This document shows positions 44,761-54,269 of a DNA stretch of 64,000 nucleotides, in pieces. The stretch's first letter is position 1. Each line of letters opens with the position of its first letter. Source of the DNA: Ctena decussata (taxonomy: Eukaryota > Mollusca > Bivalvia > Lucinida > Lucinidae); contig OZ022498.1 in the NCBI GenBank assembly GCA_963989385.1, forward strand, positions 104,951,298-105,015,297, written 5' to 3'. The notes under the pieces were generated by a model. That model did no database searches. It worked only from the letters and a program-made list of their open reading frames with translations, and had not been told where the DNA came from. Made by a program: the position numbers and the translations under genes.

Positions 44761-46729
44761 CACGGGTGGTAATCAGTGGAACTAGCTCCAAAATGTGTCA
44801 ATGGAATTTCGTTCCCTCGTCACATACGGGAACCCGCGAGCTAGTGCTGTCGACAGAAAATCGGTAAACAAAGGTAGGTCTTGAAGAATTTTATCAATAT
44901 TTATTTCTTTATTAGCGATCCCAGGAAACAACTGCCGATGCTATTGTGTATAGATATTATTCAACTTTATTCCCCGTCGGAGTTCGCCGCAGAAATGTGT
45001 AGGGCTTGAACTAACTTGTGGCAAATGTTTGACACACCGAACTAAAAATCCACCAATTTCTGTCAATACGGAGATTTGGGTACACGATTTTTTCATTTTC
45101 CGTCCAAACTATAGCGTTCAGACCCTCTAAAGCACCATCCCTGGTAAATTCAAGCATGAAAAGTCACAAATAAGCAAAAAAGTGTGGGTGGAGATTATGT
45201 ACCTGGACAATATTGACAAAATTTCTGCCTGAGCTAGAGCGCTCGACATGGAGCTAGTGCGTTCAACAAGGAGCTAGTGCGCTCATCCACACCTAAGATA
45301 AGGCAGAATTGTTGATTTATTGTTGATAGATGATTTTAACCGTTTTTTTTTTAGGTTTTGCTCTGTACCCCTTTGAAATCACTAAGAGATGACTTAATGT
45401 ACATAGATAATTCCATCGTCATTCATCGGATGAGTGTAGTATTCATGACTGATTATGGCGATTTTGGTAACACTCTTCTGTAACATGGATATTGTCCTGT
45501 TATTTCATGCCTGTTTGGTAAATAGTCAAAATTATGCCTCGAGGTACCGTGAACAGCTCCATTCACTGTTGCCCGAAACCTAAAGGCCTCAGGTAGTAGT
45601 GCATTGACCTGTCCATGCAGGGGCGGATCCAGGAATTTTGGATAGGGGGTTCGAATCAGCTGAAAAGGGGGTTCGATTTGTGCAGTTTGACCAATTTTTC
45701 CTGAATTTTCCCATGAAAATGAAATAATTTATGCTGAAGAGGGGGTTCGTTTGAACCCCCCGAACCCCCTCTGGATCCGCCACTGCCATGGTAATGAGTA
45801 ACATAGTATTGACTATTCAGCCAAACAGCAATGAAATAGCTTTCGTATTACTCAACCGAACCTGTAACCAACCGTATGCTACTAGCAATCAACTGCATGA
45901 CAGGTGCTCGAATTCGGCAAGCTCGTGATTTTCCAAGTCATTCTCGTGACGCTTGACGACATGGCATATAGACAAAACCATACCACGCTGTTTTCTCATT
46001 ACATTTACATGAGTGGAATCATAAGCATGACATAGTCTAAGCTGTTGGTTGGTTAATAATTCAGTGAAATGCGTTGTGGAGGCAAACCAGTGACATGGCA
46101 AAGCATATACCATTATCTGTATATTTATCATCATAAACCTAAAAAACGGTTAAAATCATCTATCAACAATAAATCAACAATTCTGCCTTATCTTAGGTGT
46201 GGATGAGCGCACTAGCTCCTTGTTGAACGCACTAGCTCCATGTCGAGCGCTCTAGCTCAGGCAGAAATTTTGTCAATATTGTCCAGGTACGTAATCTCCA
46301 CCCACACTTTTTTGCTTATTTGTGACTTTTCATGCTTGAATTTACCAGGGATGGTGCTTTAGAGGGTCTGAGCGCTATAGTTTGGACGGAAAATGAAAAA
46401 AATCGTGTACCCAAATCTCCGTATTGACAGAAATTGGTGGATTTTTAGTTCGGTGTGTCAAACATTTGCCACAAGTTAGTTCAAGCCCTACACATTTCTG
46501 CGGCGAACTCCGACGGGGAATAAAGTTGAATAATATCTATACACAATAGCATCGGCAGTTGTTTCCTGGGATCGCTAATAAAGAAATAAATATTGATAAA
46601 ATTCTTCAAGACCTACCTTTGTTTACCGATTTTCTGTCGACAGCACTAGCTCGCGGGTTCCCGTATGTGACGAGGGAACGAAATTCCATTGACACATTTT
46701 GGAGCTAGTTCCACTGATTACCACCCGTG
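44761..46729. mobile_element. 1,969-bp long-TIR element, CACGGGTGG ends, TSD GTGTA
   Basis: Nearly identical terminal inverted repeats of about 595 bp (44,761-45,358 and 46,136-46,729) beginning CACGGGTGGTAATCAGTGG. GTGTA occurs immediately outside both ends (44,756-44,760 and 46,730-46,734), and removing the element restores a normal satellite unit (CCTGTGTAGCTTTAATCG). A CAC start with a 5-bp duplication is shared by Transib/RAG-like transposons, but no transposase is present, so the superfamily is only suggested. The 777-bp core carries a smaller element at 45,618. Confidence 0.85.
45618..45785. mobile_element. MITE, TIR CAGGGGCGGATCCAG
   Basis: Left CAGGGGCGGATCCAG, right CTGGATCCGCCACTG, with CCATG directly outside both ends. 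Contains GGGGGTTCG repeats. The ends recall hAT-type MITEs, but only 5 bp of flank match. Nested in the long-TIR element core. Confidence 0.75.
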
Positions 46730-46734
46730 GTGTA

Positions 46735-47117
46735 GCTTTAATCGTCTTAATCACTCTCAAACGATTTGGCATCTGGCTGCCGTTCGCCGGTTTCCTATTT
46801 AGCTTCTCTCTCAAATCCTCTCAAATCGAATAGGCATATGGCTGGCAGTTGCCAGTTCGCAAGAATTAGCGAATTGGCATCTGGCTGCCGTTTGCTGGTT
46901 TCCTATTTAGCTTAAATCGGCTTAAATTCTCTCAAATCGATTGGCACCTGGTTGCCAGTTTTAAATTCACAAGATTGGCGAATTTGCATCTGGCTGCCAG
47001 TTGCCAATTTACTTGATTTTTCGAATTACTAACTGGCTGCCAGTTGCCAGTTGCCTATTCACCTAGTATGCTCTAAAACACTCTCAAGTTGCAACTGGCA
47101 GCCAACTTCGCGAACAT
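46735..47117 (+). repeat. Terminal part of the right satellite arm
   Basis: Three to four divergent units, then GTTGCAACTGGCAGCCAACTT and the GCGAACAT terminus. Confidence 0.8.
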
Positions 47118-47126
47118 GTTATACGG
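47118..47126. repeat. 9-bp target duplication, right copy
   Basis: GTTATACGG, identical to 39,718-39,726. Confidence 0.85.
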
Positions 47127-47271
47127 TAACAATATAACTCTATATAACGTATGCAACGTGTGCTCATGATTTCACATAATGGCTACAGGGAACCTTTAAG
47201 AAGTATGATATGATATGTGTGGTCATGATTTTTAGAGAGACACTGATGCAAAATTGTTTCGTACTAACATA

Positions 47272-47374
47272 CAGGCACATGACGTCCAAAAGATATCGTA
47301 CCGACGTCAATGCCATAAAATGACGTCAAATCGGCGTCACTGTGACGTCATTTCGACGATATGTGCCCGCTGGG
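47272..47374. mobile_element. Palindromic MITE, GACGTCA family (partial left end)
   Basis: CAGGCACATGACGTCC...GACGTCATTTCGACG...TGTGCCCGCTGGG; the left CCCAG is worn. Confidence 0.7.
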
Positions 47375-47682
47375 AGTTAGGTTAAAGTGATTCTAGCCGT
47401 GCATGAAACGGATTAACGCATAACGTCCAAAAAGGCAAACAGTGCAGACCCAGATCAGACGCAGCAATACGCGGTTCACTTTTTGCATAAAACAAATGGG
47501 TAGCTCTCCTCAAAATAAAGCTAAAAATCTAAAAATTGACTTAATCTGACATCTCTTAAGTGACAAATGGACTCCTCCAATATATACAGATGGAAGAGTG
47601 CACTGGGCAATAATGGGTTTAAACTTTTCACGACGTTGGCCATTATGACCAACTTGTGCATAAGGTACCGAGATGTGTGATC

Positions 47683-47730
47683 GGGGGGGGGGGGGGGGGG
47701 GGGGAGGGGGGGGCGGGGGGGGGGGGGGCG
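47683..47730. repeat. Poly-G tract
   Basis: Forty-eight bases, almost all G with one A and one or two C. It creates a spurious polyproline frame on the minus strand and could form a G-quadruplex. Confidence 0.95.
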
Positions 47731-48244
47731 CTTGAAAAGATATGATATAATTAGGGATCAATTTGATGAGAAATTTTGATTATGAGGTTTTTGCCTTAAA
47801 ATATATGCTGTGATATCTCATTAGAAACGCCTCGACGATTCTAATACTATGTCACAACATGTATTTTAATCTAAATTCTGGATAAATGATCTCAAACTGT
47901 CATCAGATACTGTACCTCTTATTATCAAGGGACCAACATATTATACATAACGCAGAGGTCCAGATGACGGGGCTGAAGTCCCAAAGCCCACCCCTGGATC
48001 CGGGACTGCTAAACTTGGTATGAAACATCTTTGCATCAATGTCCTTCAACCGCTCCCCCAGCCCCACCAGTTATCCAAAGCCCATCCAGTACGTGGAAGT
48101 CTGGATCCGGGCCTGTTCAGTCGAAACCCATCAAAGCCGTTCATGAGAGAAGTCCGTTGAACAATTATTAAACGAACGGACGAACGACAGAAAATGAGTG
48201 ATCACATTAGCTGTACCGAAACATCGTCTTGTTCAGCTAAACTG

Positions 48245-48560
48245 CGTTGGTTGGGTAGTTGTTTTTGGGTTTAACGGCTCTTTAAGACAGTATTTCAGTC
48301 TATATCGAGCCGTCTCCCAGATAGAAGGAAAAAGAAAAGAGGTATGATAGGCAAGAGAAAACTAGCCGAATAACTTCCACCTGCACCTACTGCAAGCACA
48401 GAACGCCCTTGGCGTAGGTCTAATATCATCCAATTTAGTAGGACGTTCCGGCACTGAAAGTTACCCAGCACTATCGCCCGACGCGACCACCCCCGAAAGA
48501 AGTCATTTGAACAAAATGTTTTCGAAAGGCCGAACGACGGAAAATGAGTGATCACAGTAG
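48245..48560 (-). mobile_element. SINE-like repeat with TTTAACGGC...CAGTCTATATCG (copy 1)
   Basis: GGTTTAACGGCTCTTTAAGACAG then TATTTCAGTCTATATCG. Related stretches lie at 50,205-50,350 (GGTTTAACGGCCCC...CTTCAGTCTTATATCG) and 61,960-62,000 (TTTGAGACAG...TTTCAGTCTATATCG). Strand and ends uncertain. Confidence 0.45.
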
Positions 48561-48570
48561 CTTTTAATCA

Positions 48571-48646
48571 CGCACACAATGTTGAATCAAGAATCAACCT
48601 TGATTCAAGGCTGATTCAATCTCGATTCAACAAAGTGTGCCCAGTA
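48571..48646. mobile_element. Palindromic MITE, TTGAATCA family (short)
   Basis: CGCACACAATGTTGAATCAA...TTGATTCAA...TTTGTGTGCCCAG. Confidence 0.7.
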
Positions 48647-48710
48647 AATGTACCAAAACTTCGTCTTGGCAGCTATAATGCGAAAAAAACGTTCAATTGC
48701 AAAAATCATT

Positions 48711-48919
48711 TAACTCTTTAAGCCCCAGTGACGCAATTAGCAAAATTTGCAAACAGCGTAGATCCTGATGAGGCGGCTCATAATGAGCCGCCTCATCTAG
48801 ATCTACACTGTTTGCCCTCTAGTCTCTAAATTCTCAATATAAAAAGTCTTGGACAAGGCATTTTTTTAATTTTTGCAGACGTAAATTTTGTTGTCTGCTT
48901 TTTGGTAGTGAAAGAGTTA
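48711..48919. mobile_element. MITE, TAACTCTTT ends, GCTCATAATGAGC core (copy 1)
   Basis: TAACTCTTTAAGCCCC on the left and GTGAAAGAGTTA on the right. Centre GAGGCGGCTCATAATGAGCC; the side block GCAGACGTAAATTTTGTTGTCTGC is itself palindromic. An inverted relative is at 49,955-50,163. Confidence 0.8.
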
Positions 48920-48981
48920 ACTTATGATTAAACTTATTCGCCAGTGAAAAATGAGAGAGGAACTGTGCAGCCGCAAACATT

Positions 48982-49219
48982 TGAGCCGCGACACGACAAA
49001 ACCAACAATGTGGTTGTGCGCCCACCGTAGACTCAGATCAGCCTGGACATCTACCCAGCCTGATCAGACCCTTCGCTAAGCGCTTAAAGGATAGCTAAGG
49101 GTCAAAGCTACCTCCATGCGGACAGCGAAGACTCTGATCAGACTGGGCGGATGCCCAGACTGATCTGAGTCTGCGCTGGGCGCACAACCACATTGTTGGT
49201 TTTCTCACGTCGTGGCTCA
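48982..49219. mobile_element. Fold-back MITE, TGAGCCGCG family (copy 5)
   Basis: TGAGCCGCGACACGACAAAA left, TTCTCACGTCGTGGCTCA right, arms CTCAGATCAGCCTGG/CCAGACTGATCTGAG. It lies about 100 bp downstream of the Ly6 exon at 49.3 kb. Confidence 0.85.
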
Positions 49220-49315
49220 TTTACAGCTTGACAGCGTATTATCATAGCAGTCAGCGAAAGGCAGAGCCGGTGGGTATAGTCTGTAAATAAAGCGAGCCTG
49301 AGGAGGGAAACTTAC

Positions 49316-49469
49316 CCTCTGCGTCACCATGTGATATCAGGTTGGTGGGTAAGTCAATATTACAATTAGTGCCCGAACAACAGAACGTACACTTCCCCTC
49401 AAAACCGTAAGATGTAGGATCGTCCCAGTAACATTCATCAGCGTTATTCTCCTCTGAATTTGCACAAAT
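49316..49469 (-). CDS. Ly6/uPAR domain exon 3 (Ly6-A)
   Basis: 154 bp, acceptor TTATTTCCAG, donor GTAAGT-like (GTAAG), phase 0 in and phase 1 out; 51 codons. Encodes ICANSEENNADECYWDD and GFEGKCTFCCSGTNCNIDL, ending in the CC-x4-CN closure typical of Ly6/uPAR domains. It follows exon 2 (49,865-49,936) across a 395-bp intron containing no large insert, and its phase-1 donor fits the repeat exon 9.8 kb away, giving Glu-Val-Glu-Lys at the joint. This is the junction that links a Ly6 domain to the repeat region. Confidence 0.9.
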
Positions 49470-49549
49470 CTGGAAATAAAATATGATCCCTCAAGATAGT
49501 ATCTTGTGGACACAATATTATTTTGAAATTATCTATAATATATCGATAT

Positions 49550-49575
49550 GAGCCGCGTCGCGCGAGAAGGGGGGT
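49550..49575. mobile_element. Fragment of the TGAGCCGCG family
   Basis: ATGAGCCGCGTCGCGCGAGAA only; no partner end. Confidence 0.4.
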
Positions 49576-49864
49576 TAATGTATTCTCGAACAGCCAAGGC
49601 TTAAACCTGCCAAGAAAGCCCAGCTGAATACAGCCTGCCTTTTGTAATTGTAGATTCCTCAGGTTCCATAACTGATATGTTCAAATAGCAAAGGCTCTGA
49701 TCAAACTGCGAAGCTGCTCATTACGAGCCTTCCCATCTGGACTCTACGCACGCTGTTTGCAAGTTCAAATATTTTCATGTTTGGCACTTTTTTCGTTTAC
49801 GGTTCGTGAAGAATCTATGTGAATGTTGGTCTTAAATGGTCGTAAAATACTAAGGGTTACTTAC

Positions 49865-49936
49865 TGTCACTCGAGAGCAAGCCCGTGTCACCCAGGATTC
49901 ATCCTCCGTGTACGAGATCTGTGTAATGCAGTAGCC
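49865..49936 (-). CDS. Ly6/uPAR domain exon 2 (Ly6-A)
   Basis: 72 bp, 24 codons, phase 0 at both ends; acceptor TTCTGTTCAACAG, donor GTAAGT. Encodes GYCITQISYTEDESWVTRAC, the middle strands of a three-finger domain (C-x-T and the R-x-C pattern). Splits the domain exactly as Ly6 genes often do. Confidence 0.85.
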
Positions 49937-49954
49937 CTGTTGAACAGAAAATGT

Positions 49955-50163
49955 TAGCCCTTAATGCGTCAAAAAGCAGACGACAAAATTTACGTCTGCA
50001 GAATTTCAAAAAATGTTTCGTCTAAGCGATATCATATTGAGAATTGGAACACTAGAGGGCAAACAGTGTAGATTCAGATGAGGCGGCTCATTATGAGCCA
50101 CCTCATCTGGATTTACACTGTTTGCCAATTCAACAATTTTAATTTTTGGCGCTTTAAGGGTTA
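49955..50163. mobile_element. MITE, TTA(A/G)CCCTTAA ends, inverted copy of the 48.7-kb element
   Basis: TTAGCCCTTAATGCGTC then AAAAGCAGACGACAAAATTT; centre GAGGCGGCTCATTATGAGCC; right end GGCGCTTTAAGGGTTA. Its left end lies just 18 bp from the exon 2 acceptor boundary, within the polypyrimidine region. Confidence 0.75.
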
Positions 50164-50199
50164 GAACCTGTTATGTGAAGACTGAATTTTAAAAGAAAC

Positions 50200-50370
50200 C
50201 GATGTTGATTGTTTCAGGTTTAACGGCCCCGTGTGACAGGACTTCAGTCTTATATCGATCCGACTTCCGGAGAGAGGTAGACAGAATGAAAACAGCTAGG
50301 CGAGAAGAACAAATACTAACAACGCTGATCCCGAACGAATAACAAGCATAGCAGGACCTGCCCACTAAGT
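50200..50370. mobile_element. SINE-like repeat, TTTAACGGCCCC (copy 2)
   Basis: GGTTTAACGGCCCC, ACTTCAGTCTTATATCGATCC. Same family as 48,245. Confidence 0.4.
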
Positions 50371-50404
50371 GTATATGCATTCTAGTTATAAATATAATAA
50401 AGTT

Positions 50405-50935
50405 GCTTTGGAAACAAAGGACACATACAAGAACGAAAATCAGTCTCTTGAGTCTATTGAGACTCGTTTGTGAGGCAGCATATGCCCCTTAGTGCCAGCT
50501 TAAGTTGACTCGTTTTTCGAAGTTACTGGCATGGAGTGAATGTGTTGAAAGGAAATGAAAATAAATGCTGCACTAAGAAGAATTTTACGGCCGCCATGAG
50601 GCACTTAATACCAACTGCAGTAATAGCACCAGTTGTAGTATGTCAAATAAAAATCGATGATGGTTGACAAAGAACACATACAAGAACAAAAATTGGAGTG
50701 TTGGATATTGTGGCTCTTCGTAATACTACAGCAATGTCCTTGTAAGGCTGCATACATCCTCTAGCGCATTCTCAAGCGGAACTCGCTTTTCAATGTTATA
50801 GGCATGGGCTCATAGTATCTTAAATATAAAAAAAATCAAATAAAACCTGCACTTTGATGAAGTATAGAAAGTCTTATTATAGCCGCTAAACAGCACTCAA
50901 CACCAGCTGCACTGAGACGGTTCTGATGAAGTGTC
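50405..50935. repeat. Diverged tandem duplication of about 250-265 bp
   Basis: ACACATACAAGAAC(G/A)AAAAT at about 50,425 and 50,673, and CAACTGCA/CAGCTGCAC...AGCACT blocks at matching spacing. No coding potential. Confidence 0.5.
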
Positions 50936-52323
50936 ACAACATATAGTTTGTTAAGAAACAAGAAAAATATCCCAAGAGTTATCCTAAAATACTCTATCTG
51001 GCACTCTGGTAAACATTGCACATAATTTTGGACTGAGGTATAATTGTTATTCAATTTTGCGGAAATACCCCGTCCAATCGAAACGCCGGAAAAATGGCAC
51101 GAACGCCGGATATGCGGTATTTTCACGCCGAATTGTGGTCTTTTTGTCAGAATCGCCGCCATTGAATTTGACAGCGGGTTACAAAAGTCGGATGAATTAA
51201 TAGTTAAAAACGGTAAGTGAGTATAACGAATTAGCCTATCTGGATCTACATAGATTTTACTAACTGTCGAGACTTCATTTAGTTTAGAAACTACGTTTGT
51301 TTGTCGTAACATTCAAAGTGATTTTTGTCTTATATGTTCGGCCATTCGCGTAGACCTTATTCACGTCCTCGAGTTTCGTACTTTTTTAATTTTCATTGAA
51401 AATGGTCACAATGAGTTGACTAAAGTAGAATTTTAAACATCCTTATACCATTATCGTGAACCGAGTGATGCATTTTCCACTGAGGAAACCGAACTGGAAG
51501 CACAGTCTTTAAAATTAAAAGTAACGCCGGATAAACTGGTATCAGTTTCTTTGGAAAGTGCTTATTTAATCCATCAGACAAATAAATAAGTACACAATCA
51601 GCATATATTTCCAGGTGTAAGATGTAGTAGTTTTGACGTTCCTTAGGCCATTTTAGTAGCTGCTGCTCTAAGTCTGTAAACCTGCCTATAAAATTGTGAA
51701 AAATGAACGCTAAATCAAAAGTTGTCATTATTTCATTTGATGCTATTTTCAATTCTGAATGTTTTTATCAATAATGCAAGCAAAATGTCCTAACGGTGGT
51801 ATATAAAACTAAACTTGGTAAGAGAATGACTTCTTTCCTAACACACAGCAAATGCAAATTTCTCGGTACAAATTTGTTGCCATCTGTGACATGGAATACA
51901 ATGTAAGAATAATTTCCCTTGTAAGTATAAGATAAGGCTTCTATATTTTGCTGTTATACTATTTGAGCTGTACCAGTTGGCCCTTGTGTCACTATGTTTC
52001 TGGAACCCAGAATTAGTAGGCTGCCTAACTGGAGCCCACTGCTTATGTGCTGGTATACTTTCATTTTCATTGAAACCCAGCCACGTACACATAGTTGCTT
52101 TCTCATTTTTATAGATTTATGCATTAATTTACATGTTATTTTGTTATTTGTAAATATATTCAATATTCATATATACATGTCTATAACCTAACTGTATGCC
52201 TTTTTCAAATCGCAAGGATACGGATGTGTAGTAACGGTTATACAGGTAAGTCGTGTTTATTTCATTTTCGATTAGACTGCTGTGTCAGGGGTTTCTTGGT
52301 GTTGCCTTTTGACCCAAAGTATT

Positions 52324-52400
52324 CCCACCAGGCACATAAAAGCGAAACAACGTTAAATCAACATCGATTCAACGTCATGACGACAGAAGTACCCGAGCAA
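52324..52400. mobile_element. TTGAATCA-family MITE, left half
   Basis: CCCACCAGGCACATAAAAGCG...TCGATTCAACGTCATGACG; no right terminus. Confidence 0.6.
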
Positions 52401-52504
52401 ACAGTTTCGACCAAGATCAAAGCATTAGCCTGATCAGGATCTACACTGTTTTGTTGATGGTAAAATCTAATTAGTTCGAATTTTAGGATACTGAATTTAT
52501 GTGT

Positions 52505-52596
52505 CCCACCAGGCACAGAACACTGAAATATTAAAACAACGCTGGGTCAGTCATGACGCTAGTTCCATGTTAATTTAACGTTTTGTGCCCAGTTGG
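52505..52596. mobile_element. TTGAATCA-family MITE (degraded)
   Basis: CCCACCAGGCACAGAACACTG...AACGTTTTGTGCCCAGTTGG. Confidence 0.65.
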
Positions 52597-52748
52597 TGTC
52601 CCAATATTTAAATACAGATTAAATAAAATAATTGGTTCCCGGATATTATCCCAATATTTAGGATAAAAGACGTTATGAATAAAGTTTGTTTACTTGAGTT
52701 TTTTCCTTCGTACATAATATATATGCATTCGTGAATGGATATATTTCA

Positions 52749-52835
52749 CCCTAGCAGAACACATCGTTGAACATGATCAACACTGATTCAACGTTGATTC
52801 AACGTCACCACATTGATTGGTTTCTGTCCAGTGGG
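52749..52835. mobile_element. TTGAATCA-family MITE (degraded)
   Basis: CCCTAGCAGAACACATCGTTG...TTGATTCAACG...TTTCTGTCCAGTGGG. Confidence 0.65.
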
Positions 52836-53826
52836 ACTATTTTCGAATAGGATCAGTTGGAGGTGCCGTAGATAGCATCCGTGACCCATTTTGCTTTGTC
52901 ATTAGATGCCTTGTCACGAAACAATAGGTCTTACAACATATGCACATCTGCATTTTCAGAGTCATGTCGTTTTGGACAATGGGTTAACACCTTTGATTTA
53001 AATTTCCTCCGAACTAGGATTCAATTCTGTTCTTCTCTAGCCTTTGCGCCCCTTCTTTACTTAGTAACCCTATTGACCCGATATGATAAAAGACCGTAAA
53101 TTCCCAAATAATTCATCCATCAGTTCATCCATCCATCAGGACAGATCAATCTTCGCCTCTCACTATGATTCGTAGATTTTTCATGCGAGCAGGGATGAGT
53201 GACCAGACTATAAATATGTGCTGATTGTATACACATTTATTTGTCTAATGGAAAAATAAGCAGTTTCAAAAGAAACTGATATCATTTTATCCGGCGTTAC
53301 TTTCAATTTTTGTGACTGTGCCTCCAATTCGGTTTCCTCGGTGGAAAATGCATCACTCGGTTCCCGATAATGGATTGAGGATGTTTAAAATTCTACTATA
53401 GCCAACTCATTGTGACCCTTTTCAATGAAAATTAAAAAAGTACGAAACTTGAGGACGTGTATACGGTTTAAGCGAAAGGCCGAACATATAAAATAAAAAT
53501 CACTTTGAATGTTACGACAAACAAACGTAGTTTCTAAACTAAATGAAGTCTCGACAGTTAGTAAAATCTATGTAGATCCAGATAGGCTAATTCGTTATAC
53601 TCACTTACCGTTTTTAACTATTAATTCATCCGACTTTTGTAAACCGCTGTCAAATTTAATGGCGGCGATTCTGACAAAAAGACCACAATTCGGCGTGAAA
53701 ATACCGCATATCCGGCGTTCGTGCCACTTTTCCGGCGTTTCGATTGGACGGGGTGGGAAAAGTTATGGTGACCTTTAGCACTACAACACTTAAAATTTAG
53801 ACAGAACTTGGAACATAGGCACATAC

Positions 53827-53936
53827 CTGTGACTGTGAACAAGTCTGAGTATGATTACAGATGCCATCTAATGCTGTAAACCTACAGGAGTAACAACTCT
53901 GACTTTCACCTAGCTCTGGCGGCGCTCCATATACTG
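53827..53936 (-). CDS. Ly6/uPAR domain exon 1 (Ly6-A)
   Basis: 110 bp, acceptor T10GCAG followed by a second CAG (tandem acceptor), donor GTATGT; phase 1 in, phase 0 out; 36 codons. Encodes VYGAPPELGESQSCYSC and RFTALDGICNHTQTC, the opening C-x2-C of a Ly6/uPAR domain. It joins exon 2 to give TCSQSQGYCITQ. The preceding signal-peptide exon was not found in 54-64 kb and may lie beyond the window. Confidence 0.88.
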
Positions 53937-54035
53937 CTGCAAAAAAAAAATGAAACTGACTTCAATGTAAAGTCTGATTGCAAACGTATTTACCATCTTT
54001 CTTTTTTCTTTTCTCTAAGCTGGTAAGAGATACCT

Positions 54036-54183
54036 GGCCCAGAGGTTATAAAACTTGGGTACACGCTCACACTCAAAATAAAGCACACTGATTGGCTGCT
54101 TCCGACCATGTGCTCGGAAGCAGCCAATCAGTGTGCTTTATTTTTAGTTTGAGATTATTCTCAAGTTTTATAACCTCGAACCC
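54036..54183. mobile_element. MITE, GGCCC(A)GAGGTTATAAAACTT family (short)
   Basis: 148-bp hairpin: GGCCCAGAGGTTATAAAACTT-like left end, AAGTTTTATAACCTCG right end, near-perfect inner arms CACTGATTGGCTGCTTCCGA. Relative of 21,900-22,142. Confidence 0.8.
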
Positions 54184-54269
54184 AGATATTCGTGTCTATC
54201 CCATAACCTTGCAAGCTCGTTGTGGCACTACAGATGACTTAATCTCTCTCCATATGGGTCCCTTCGGAG

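Larger units (their letters stand above)
39727..47117. mobile_element. 7.4-kb fold-back element with satellite arms
   Basis: Left end ATGTTCGTGAAGTTGGCTGCC, right end GGCAGCCAACTTCGCGAACAT. The two arms are the same approximately 115-bp satellite seen at 1-4286, in reverse orientation on the left (to about 42,523) and forward on the right. A perfect 9-bp direct repeat GTTATACGG flanks the whole. Inverted arms built of tandem repeats with a 9-bp duplication is the architecture of Drosophila FB-type fold-back elements. There is no coding centre, since the arms meet around AATTCTTGTGAAC, so a trans-acting transposase is inferred. Two younger elements are nested inside. It occupies the intron between the exons at 49.3 and 39.5 kb. 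Confidence 0.8.
51067..53754. mobile_element. 2.7-kb long-TIR element
   Basis: Inverted termini of about 545 bp (51,067-51,616 and 53,211-53,754), starting ACCCCGTCCAATCGAAACG, highly similar. The interior of about 1.6 kb is non-coding and contains three palindromic MITEs of the TTGAATCA family. GGAAA occurs near both outer edges, but no clean duplication is visible. It sits in the intron between Ly6-A exons 1 and 2; its right end is 72 bp from the exon 1 donor. Confidence 0.8.

Noticed and set aside
39727..47117. Independent satellite blocks arising by local unequal exchange
   Set aside because: The inverted arms, shared termini and perfect 9-bp flanking repeat are better explained by insertion of one fold-back element.
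47510..47761. Polyproline protein on the minus strand
   Set aside because: Encoded by the poly-G tract.
50836..51312. 158-codon minus frame beginning MLRQTNVVSKLNEV, repeated in reverse at 53,509-53,778
   Set aside because: Lies in the inverted repeats of a transposon and extends into different sequence on each side; no domain. Treated as an arm artefact and mentioned only as a curiosity.
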